DNA of 64,000 bases from Omphalotus guepiniiformis (lineage: Eukaryota; Basidiomycota; Agaricomycetes; Agaricales; Omphalotaceae), in assembly GCA_028554645.1 (NCBI GenBank), contig JAQOOI010000060.1:1-64000 (forward strand). The letters run 5' to 3'. The position numbers and the translations under genes were made by a program. How positions within the stretch are numbered: the first letter of the stretch is position 1; each line of letters opens with the position of its first letter. Below are positions 57,601 through 64,000 of this stretch, one piece after another. The notes under the pieces are model-generated. The model saw only the letters and a program-made list of their open reading frames with translations, was not told the DNA's origin and ran no database searches.

Positions 57601-57983
57601 TCTCGCTGCGCGATCGCTGCGCGCTTGTTTTTATTGTTTATTTATTTTATTTTATTGTAAGAAGATATTTTATTTATACTGTTACATCTTACCACAGTTT
57701 ATACTTTTGAGAATTTAGTTTAAACAGTGACACCAACCCCTGCGGGAGAAGGTATTCTCTTGTCACCTACCTCTATTAAATATGATTTAGAAGGAATTTA
57801 TCTAATATAAACTTTATATATATATAAAATTCTTTAATAGTCATTTATTATATTTTGTACAAATACGCTTAAAAAAATATAACAACATAAAACTTGTTAA
57901 GCCTTGCCTTACATAATTCGTTTATAAAATAAAATTAAAAATATTTTTTTTTTTATTATTAAATTAGATTAGATTAGATTAGA

Positions 57984-58658
57984 TTAGATAAAAAACATAA
58001 TAATATTACCTAAAATTCCTAATATAATAATAATTAAATGCATTAATAAATAAAACTTAGATACTTTTTTATTTATATTATTTCTTAATTTTAATAATGT
58101 AAGTATTCTAGGATATTTTTCTAAAAAAACTATTTTATTTATTATATTTTCACTTAACATAATAGATAAAACACTAATGAAAGAAGATAAAATTAAACCA
58201 TCTATAATTATATTAAACAAACAAACAATTTTATCAGGAGTCAAAGAATCCAAAAATTCACTATATTTATTATATAAAGAGCTTAAAATTTCACTTATAT
58301 CTAATTTTTTAATTTCATCATAAGATTCGTCCAATTTTTTTGTATACTTATCCATTTCTTTTTTATTATAATCATTAGGATTAGCATTATAATCATCAAC
58401 TGCTTTTTTATGATTTTCTGCTGATTCTTTATATCTAACCATAACTGCTTGATTTTTAATTTTTTCAGACTCCTCAACAATTATTTTATCATATTGCTCC
58501 TTATTAGATTTTGATAATTCATTTCTTGCATTATTAATTTGATCGAGTACCCTATTATTCTTATCAATTACAACCTGTCTTCTATATCCATCTAAAGTTG
58601 CAGAAGCTAAAACCAAACCTACACCATATTTTTTTACTAGTTCCTTAAATAAATCCAT
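57984..58658 (-). CDS. Plasmid-type ORF G: coiled-coil membrane protein, intact
   Basis: Intact 224-residue frame. N-terminal residues 1-25 are weakly hydrophobic (KYGVGLVLASATLDGYRR). Residues 30-130 are strongly charged with coiled-coil character. The C-terminal 90 residues carry two hydrophobic stretches separated by LEKYPRILTLLKLRNNINKK. That block aligns with FPKLAFFLRLRLKFKK of ORF E and FPKIAKIINFRKKVTR of ORF H. Family function unknown. The ATG sits directly behind a copy of the cox3 leader (58664-59141), so it may be transcribed like cox3. It is the only member of the family here that is fully open. Confidence 0.75.
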   Translation of the reverse strand: MDLFKELVKKYGVGLVLASATLDGYRRQVVIDKNNRVLDQINNARNELSKSNKEQYDKIIVEESEKIKNQAVMVRYKESAENHKKAVDDYNANPNDYNKKEMDKYTKKLDESYDEIKKLDISEILSSLYNKYSEFLDSLTPDKIVCLFNIIIDGLILSSFISVLSIMLSENIINKIVFLEKYPRILTLLKLRNNINKKVSKFYLLMHLIIIILGILGNIIMFFI

Positions 58659-58663
58659 TTTAA

Positions 58664-59141
58664 TTTTGTTTTTTACTCACTAATGTGGTGTTGACATCAA
58701 GATGTAATTTTTTATTTAGCTAAGAATAATTTATAAATCTGTTGCTAAATTAAAAACTCACTCACTCACTCACTCACATTAGTGATAGTGATAGAGATAG
58801 TGATAGAGATAAAGTGAGTAAAAGTGATAGTGAGCCTAAGCAAAAGAGAAAAATTAAATCCCTCTCTTGCTGTAGCAGCTAGCTATCGCCTAGCAAACGC
58901 CTAGTAAACACCTAGCGAACGCATAGTAAGTGCATATCGAATGCCTAGCAAACGCGACACTGCATATTTTTATAAAAATATTTAGCCATTTATCTAATAT
59001 TTTAATATATTTATATAAAAATAAAATAAAAAGAAAAATAATTTTTTTAATTAAATTTAAACATAAAAATGTTCATAGTTGATTGCTTAATATAGTATAT
59101 AACACAGTATTAATTGTGCTATATTTTTACTCTCTTTTAAA
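58664..59141. repeat. Copy of the cox3 upstream leader, copy 2
   Basis: Matches 39766-40225 in the same orientation relative to the downstream gene, from the start-proximal TACTCACTAATGTGGTGTTG to the distal TAATTGTGCTATATTTTTA. Lacks the GC palindrome present in the first copy and has instead extra GTGATAGAGATA units near 58785-58830. Confidence 0.9.
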
Positions 59142-59221
59142 AGTTAAATTTTTTTAATGATAATAAAGTTTTAGGTAAATTAAAATTTATAATATCTATT
59201 ATTCTTTTTTTTATATTTAAA

Positions 59222-59466
59222 GTCTATAATTTATATTAATAAATTCTAATTTTACTTATTTATTTCCTAATCTAAAGATGGGCTACTTCCATACAATTTT
59301 TAAAAAAGTAATAGTAGGCAAAATAAAATGTCTCATTTTCCAAAAATAAAAAGTCATATTTTTAAAGCAACTTAGAGAAATATGAAAAACAGAAAAAGAA
59401 AATAAGAGAGATTGTTTGAAAAATCTATAATATCCTAAAATAAGTGTCCTTATATACTATTAATAA
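59222..59466. repeat. Spacer repeat shared with 41268-41590, copy 2
   Basis: Same ordered blocks as near 41268-41590, directly following the cox3-leader copy, but without the GC elements found in the other copy and without atp9 in between. Confidence 0.7.
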
Positions 59467-59865
59467 AAATAAAGAAATAATTGATTAATACCCCTGCTTT
59501 AACTCCCAACTGCTTTAGCTGCTATTTTACCTTTCCCCTGCTTTTGCAGCTCCATCTTTTTTCTTTTCATCCCCCCATCTCCTCTCGCCTTCGGCGACTG
59601 CTTTAGCTGCTCCCCCATCCCCTTTTTTTAAAAGTCCCACAGCTAAAGCAGGGAGCTAAAGCAGGGAACTAAAGCTGTGTCTCGCACCCGTCGCTCCTTT
59701 ACTTTAGGAAGGAAAGCGATGGTGCGAGAGCTGCTAAAGCTGGACTGCTAAAGCAAGAGTGCAATAGAGCTAGTGAGCGAGTGTGCGAGACACAATATTA
59801 ATACGGTATATAAAATAATAATTAAAAAAATATAGTTTATTAAAAAAAATATTTTTTTTAAAAGA
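59467..59865. repeat. Spacer with GC elements before trnH
   Basis: Dense GC elements at 59490-59790, otherwise A+T-rich. No gene seen. Confidence 0.45.
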
Positions 59866-59937
59866 GGTAGAATTAGTTTAATGGTAAAATAACGTCTTGT
59901 GGCGACGATGTTCAGAGTTCGAGCCTCTGATTTTACC
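59866..59937 (+). tRNA. trnH: tRNA-His (GUG)
   Basis: Plus-strand cloverleaf of 72 nt with all stems good: acceptor GGTAGAA/TTTTACC, T-stem CAGAG/CTCTG with loop TTCGAGC, and anticodon stem CGTC/GACG around loop TTGTGGC, giving anticodon GUG. An extra G just upstream may act as the -1 base. Confidence 0.95.
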
Positions 59938-61287
59938 TTATATATTACATTAATAATATATTAATGTAATATTAGTTTACATAAAAAAAAATAAATCTAT
60001 TTAACATTACTAGAATATTATTTTTTTAAATCTTTCCGCCAACAATTGCAATCACAATCTTGCTTAGTTGATTTTGCAATCGCTATCACTCCCTTGCTTA
60101 GGCAATAATGCGATAATGCAAATGTGAAAAAAAAAAGCAAATGAGCGAGTGAGAGCGACTAATATTTATCTGCATTTTTATTTTTACTAAGCACTAGTAT
60201 AGTAACCTAGTATATCTATCGCTAGCAATCCTCCTATTGCTAACTTTTTCTTTATTTAAGCATTATCTAAAGTTTCCCTCTCGCTCTGGCTAAAGCAGTA
60301 GCCGCCGTCCTTGCTTTAGCAAGGAGGCGAGAGAGCAAGTGCAGCGACACAACCATATTCACATTAGTGAGCATAAGCGAGTGAGAGTGAGGACTGCTTA
60401 TCTTGCTTAGGCTCGCTAATGCGACACCCACCCTGCGTAGCAGCTCTCTCGCTTTTTTTGCACACTCACTTGCTTAGGCAACTCAGCCACCCACTCACTT
60501 AAACTCACAGGTGATGGTGAGTGATATTGTCCCTCTTGCTTAAACAGCTTAGCGAGTAAGTGAGCAAGAGAAATGGGTAGTGTCGCTCCCTACTTTAGCA
60601 AAGGTGAGCTAAAGCAGAGGTGGCTAGCGAGATCGAATAAGTGAGGGTATGATAAAGCAGGCGAGCGACAGTTTAAGTGAGAACGAAGGGGGGGGGGGAG
60701 AATTTAAAACAGTGAGCAGCTAAAGCATCTAAAGCATTGTAGGGAAACTAAGTTAACTAAAATAAACAATAGTAAATTCAAAATATTAAAAAATTATTTT
60801 AAATAAAATTTAACAGTATTTAAAAGAGAGTTAAGATATCTAAAACTGAAATTAAATATTTTTAATTTAGTAAGGTTCAAGGTTAATTAAAGGATATATA
60901 TAATAAATTAATTTTTTGGAAAAATTTAAAAGAAAATTTTAACTTATAAAAATATATTATTTATATAAAATATTATCTAACACTTTAGTATGTTTATTAA
61001 AATAAATAAGTTATTAAAATTAAAAATCCTATATCCTAACTTATTAATATTTAGATAAATTCAGTAAACTTTTTTATAATTTATAAATTATATTTATTAT
61101 TTATTTAAAATAAAAAAGTTATTTTACAAAACTCGTCTTATAGATAATTAAAAATAAATCTAACTCTTAACCCTTATATTTAATTAATTAAAAAAAATAT
61201 TAATAAATAATTGAAGTGCTTTATCAATATTAAAGCGATTAATTTAATAAAAATTGTAAGCTAAGTGCAAAGTACTCTTTTTAATAT
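59938..61287. repeat. Spacer between trnH and trnM
   Basis: GC elements at 60275-60350 and 60530-60700, then A+T-rich sequence from 60740 on. No gene recognised. Confidence 0.45.
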
Positions 61288-61361
61288 AGCTGAAATAGTT
61301 TAAATGGTCAAAACTTACCATTCATGACGGTAAAAAGTAGGTTCAAATCCTTCTTTCGGCT
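61288..61361 (+). tRNA. trnM: tRNA-Met (CAU)
   Basis: Plus-strand cloverleaf of 74 nt. Acceptor AGCTGAA/TTCGGCT pairs throughout. The anticodon loop is TTCATGA, giving CAU. T-stem GTAGG/CCTTC has one mismatch around TTCAAAT. Initiator or elongator identity was not decided. Confidence 0.88.
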
Positions 61362-61903
61362 TAATATAAATAATAAAATATATATCTATTATCTCGCTTG
61401 CTAAGGCAAGCGCTTGTTTTATTAAAAAAAAAGAAAAATATAAATTAATATTTTATCTATCGTTCCGCGATGCGCGACCAGCACTTTTTATTTTTCCTCG
61501 TTTGCTACAATAAGCGCTTGTTTAAAAACTATTAATAAATAAACTTAAAAAAAAACAATGATTATTAAAATAATATTAAAACAAGATACTAAAAAAAAAG
61601 AGTTGTTAATGCTAACATAGCACTTTTTAGCCAAAGTTTTTCTTTTTTATGTAAATAACTCACCCGCTCCGCTCGCTCGCGCGCTTGCTTAGTCAATTAA
61701 AATCCCTCTTGCTTCCATTGGTAGGCAACACTCACTCGCTTATGCGAAAGTAACCGTCCTTGCTAACTCTTGCTTCCTCTGGCCTAGCATAGCGGAGCAA
61801 CACCCACTCATTCACTCATTAACTCAATCACTCACTCACTTGCCTTAGCAACTCACTTGCCTTAGCTACTCACATTAGTTTAAGTGAAAGTGAAAGTGAT
61901 AGA

Positions 61904-61941
<38 letters not shown>

Positions 61942-63047
61942 TGGAGGCAATCCACTCACTCACCTTAACAATATGTGAAAGTGGTCGTGAGCGATAGCGA
62001 GTGAGCGACTCTAACTCACCATCACTTACCTGTATATAGATAGTAGCTAGCACTTAAAGCAAAAATAAAAAATATTTATAATTTAAACGTTTATAGAAAG
62101 TCAAAATAAATTAAGTAAAGTAAAAAAAAATTTTTTAAAGTATTAAGTATTAAGTATACACTTCTAGCTTTTGCGACTGTGATATTATATGTCAAATTTA
62201 TTTATTAATGGAATGAAAAAATCTTTTATATTAGCACAGCACAAGCACTCAAACACCTGTAGTGCTTTTTAAGTTAAGAGAAAAAGAGAGATAAGTGATA
62301 GGAGAAATGCAAGAGCCAGAGTGAGAGGGGGGAAGTATATAGGGATAGGTAGGTTTTTTTATATAGTTTAGATCGTGTTAATGCTAAAATTTTATAATAT
62401 TTTATGTTTTACTTCTAATTTATATTATTATTTAATTTAATTATTAATTACTTTGTCTTTAAATTAGCTACTAAATAAAGAATATTTTTGATAAGATAAG
62501 CTATAAATAAGAATAATTACATTAATTAGGCTATGGGGGTAAAATAGGGGTAAAATTAATTTTATTTGTAAATTTAATGAACACACAAGCGTGAAACAAC
62601 CCTGTACCTTTGAGTGCTCGTTTAAAAAAAGGGTGGGCGAAATAAATGCAGGTGTCGCTGTTTGCTTTAGCAAGATAGCGAGAAACAAAACCTCTACCTT
62701 CTCAAAAAGAAAAGGTTGAGTAAATAAATATAGTAATAAAGTTTTATTAAAATAACTTCATGCCCTCCCACACGCTCTCGCTCTCGCTTTGTGGCGGCGA
62801 GGTAGGAGGTCTTATAAATATAAATCATCCCAATATTTATTGGGAGAGAACGGGCTATCAATAAATTTATCTTCTACGCAAAGCGAGATCTCTTTATTTA
62901 AGAAATTAGTTGTTTTATGTTTGATTGAACCTTCTCCCCTTCCCCTTCCCCTTCCCCCGCAAAGCGAGGGAAGGGGAGGGAAGGGGGAGGAAGAAGTAGA
63001 TGAGTCGCGCAGCGAGAGAGTGGATCGGTCAAGTGCTGAGCGATAGT
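61362..63047. repeat. Spacer with simple and GC repeats
   Basis: Contains GTGAGA tandem units at 61898-61940, CTCACT units near 61800-61845, and a C-rich/G-rich palindrome at 62935-62995. Open frames at 62464-62688, 62789-63046 and 62812-63072 overlap these and have no family resemblance. Confidence 0.45.
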
Positions 63048-63660
63048 TTATATATAAAACAATGTAAAACAATTAATATATATTATAAAAATTAAAGCTA
63101 AAAATATTAATAAATAATTGATTAAAATAGAAAATCTAGTTACTTTTTTTCTAAAATTAATGATTTTAGCTATCTTTGGAAATTTTAAATCTAATTTAAA
63201 ATAATTTATTATTTCATTACCAAAATTGATAATTAAAATCTCATATAAACAAATTAATATAAATAAAGAAGTAAAAATAGACATTAAATTACATAATTGT
63301 TCATTATCTAATTCACTTATAAATTCTTTATAAGAATCAAAAAAATCATCATCATCATCAGCTATAAATTTAGATTTACTTTTATCTATAGTATCTCTTA
63401 ATTCTTTTCAAATTTCATCACCACTTTTTAAATTCTTTTCTAATTCATTTTGATGATATTCTCCCCGCCCCATTAGTCGCTTTGCGGGGGAAGGGGAAGG
63501 TTGTTTTATTTTCTGGAGATGTTTTCTTTAAAGATTTTATTTCTTTATTAATATTATTAAACTTTTCTTCAAATTGTAATTCAAGAGCAGTTAATTTTTT
63601 TTTTTGTATTTTCTTCCAGAAAACTTTCTAATGCTTCATCATTAAATATTATAAAGGTAA
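63048..63660 (-). pseudogene. Plasmid-type ORF H: coiled-coil membrane protein
   Basis: The N-terminal side (63660-63300) is charged and coiled-coil-like (KFNNINKEIKSLKK), interrupted by a GC element with a frame change near 63460-63500. It continues with a UGA-tryptophan codon and an aspartate run, then two hydrophobic stretches flanking GNEIINYFKLDLKFPKIA and a hydrophobic end near 63048. Clear paralogue of ORF E and relative of ORF G. Function unknown. Confidence 0.6.
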
Positions 63661-63681
63661 AGAAAAAAATAAGTGCTCTTG

Positions 63682-63930
63682 CTAAAGCAGCAGCGTAATA
63701 TTTAAAATTAAAGATGGTATTTCTAGTCTTATGCTTCATATAGCAAAAAATTCTAGAACTAAACTTATCAAATTAATATGGAATAATCCATTATATATTC
63801 CTTCGCTCCGCGCTTCTGTTACTAAATTTAATAATGCAGAAAATAGTAGAATTATAGCAGATATTCTATAGTATAAATTTTGTAATACAAAATTATATAA
63901 AAATATTAAATATAAAATAAAAATTATCAT
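63682..63930 (-). pseudogene. nad2 mini-chimera: N-terminus joined to C-terminus
   Basis: 82-codon frame (one UGA as tryptophan). Residues 15-60 match the nad2 N-terminal region ([15 protein letters not shown], then [13 protein letters not shown]), with the intervening nad2 residues replaced by a GC-element peptide, VTEARSE. The last residues, PSLILNIT, match the extreme C-terminal region of nad2 (KPSLILNIT). The frame closes on the TAG inside a GCTGCTGCTTTAGCA element. It is therefore nad2 with nearly all of the middle removed. Probably not functional. Confidence 0.75.
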
Positions 63931-64000
63931 TCTTTTATATTTTTTAGCCGTAGTTATATTTGTTTTAGTTTTAAATTTTTTAAATTTAAATTATAATGAT

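Larger units (their letters stand above)
54321..57768. mobile_element. Relic of an integrated linear mitochondrial plasmid
   Basis: A 3.4-kb block bounded by inverted repeats of about 45-55 bp (54321-54368 and 57713-57768). Both ends read, in opposite directions, AGGT-AC, then TACCTTC, then GGTGT-ACTGTTTAAACTAAA, with an 8-10 bp difference in the middle. Inside are an ORF pointing inwards from the left end and a truncated family B DNA polymerase pointing inwards from the right end, the gene order of invertron-type plasmids. The polymerase has lost its catalytic half, so the element cannot replicate alone. Whether the inverted repeats are the original plasmid ends is inferred. Confidence 0.65.

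Overview
The window is part of a large, repeat-rich fungal mitochondrial genome, most likely from a basidiomycete. The evidence is very high A+T content, UGA read as tryptophan (two in-frame UGA codons inside nad2), the fungal gene pairs nad2/nad3 and nad4L/nad5, a mitochondrial rps3, group I introns with LAGLIDADG reading frames, genes on both strands, and pieces of a linear-plasmid family B DNA polymerase. The genus is not determinable from sequence alone.

Layout. 0.8-8.6 kb: seven minus-strand tRNA genes (Lys-like, Pro, Phe, Cys, Arg/Glu, Leu, Val) in long, repeat-filled spacers. 8.6-9.0 kb: a stray copy of the 3' part of the small-subunit rRNA. 9.7-18.45 kb: the small-subunit rRNA gene (rns, minus), interrupted by a 5.3-kb almost G-free stretch (10258-15558) and by a group I intron with a decayed two-motif LAGLIDADG gene. 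20.3-25.3 kb: the rps3 C-terminus, a ~650-bp direct duplication around a block of unusual composition, and basic reading frames that may be the rest of rps3. 27-28.5 kb: a plasmid-type ORF. 29-31.3 kb: nad4L-nad5, full length but with broken frames. 33-36.3 kb: two paralogous plasmid-type ORFs separated by a mosaic of cox3 and nad4L ends. 36.5-39.8 kb: cox3 in two exons around a group I intron. 40.8 kb: atp9. 41.6-45.1 kb: decayed ORFs. 46-48.4 kb: nad3-nad2. 49.2 kb: an odd tRNA. 51.5-53.7 kb: nad6 and atp6 (plus). 54.3-57.8 kb: an inverted-repeat-bounded linear plasmid relic. 58-58.7 kb: a plasmid-type ORF behind a copy of the cox3 leader. 59.9 and 61.3 kb: trnH and trnM. 63-63.9 kb: another plasmid-type ORF and a nad2 mini-chimera.

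The recognised genes serve oxidative phosphorylation (complex I: nad2, nad3, nad4L, nad5, nad6; complex IV: cox3; ATP synthase: atp6, atp9) and mitochondrial translation (rns, rps3, tRNAs). Between and inside them lies a family of short GC-rich palindromes built on CTGCTTTAGCAG / CTGCTAAAGCAG and related hairpins. Several sit in frame inside coding regions, and one is present or absent between two copies of the same leader.

nad2, nad3, nad6, atp6 and atp9 are open throughout, whereas rns, rps3, nad4L, nad5, cox3 and the intron ORFs carry many single-base indels in otherwise conserved sequence. The simplest reading is uneven consensus quality of a long-read assembly. Pseudogenisation or editing cannot be excluded from DNA alone. 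Start and end points of rRNA, rns-intron and decayed features are approximate.
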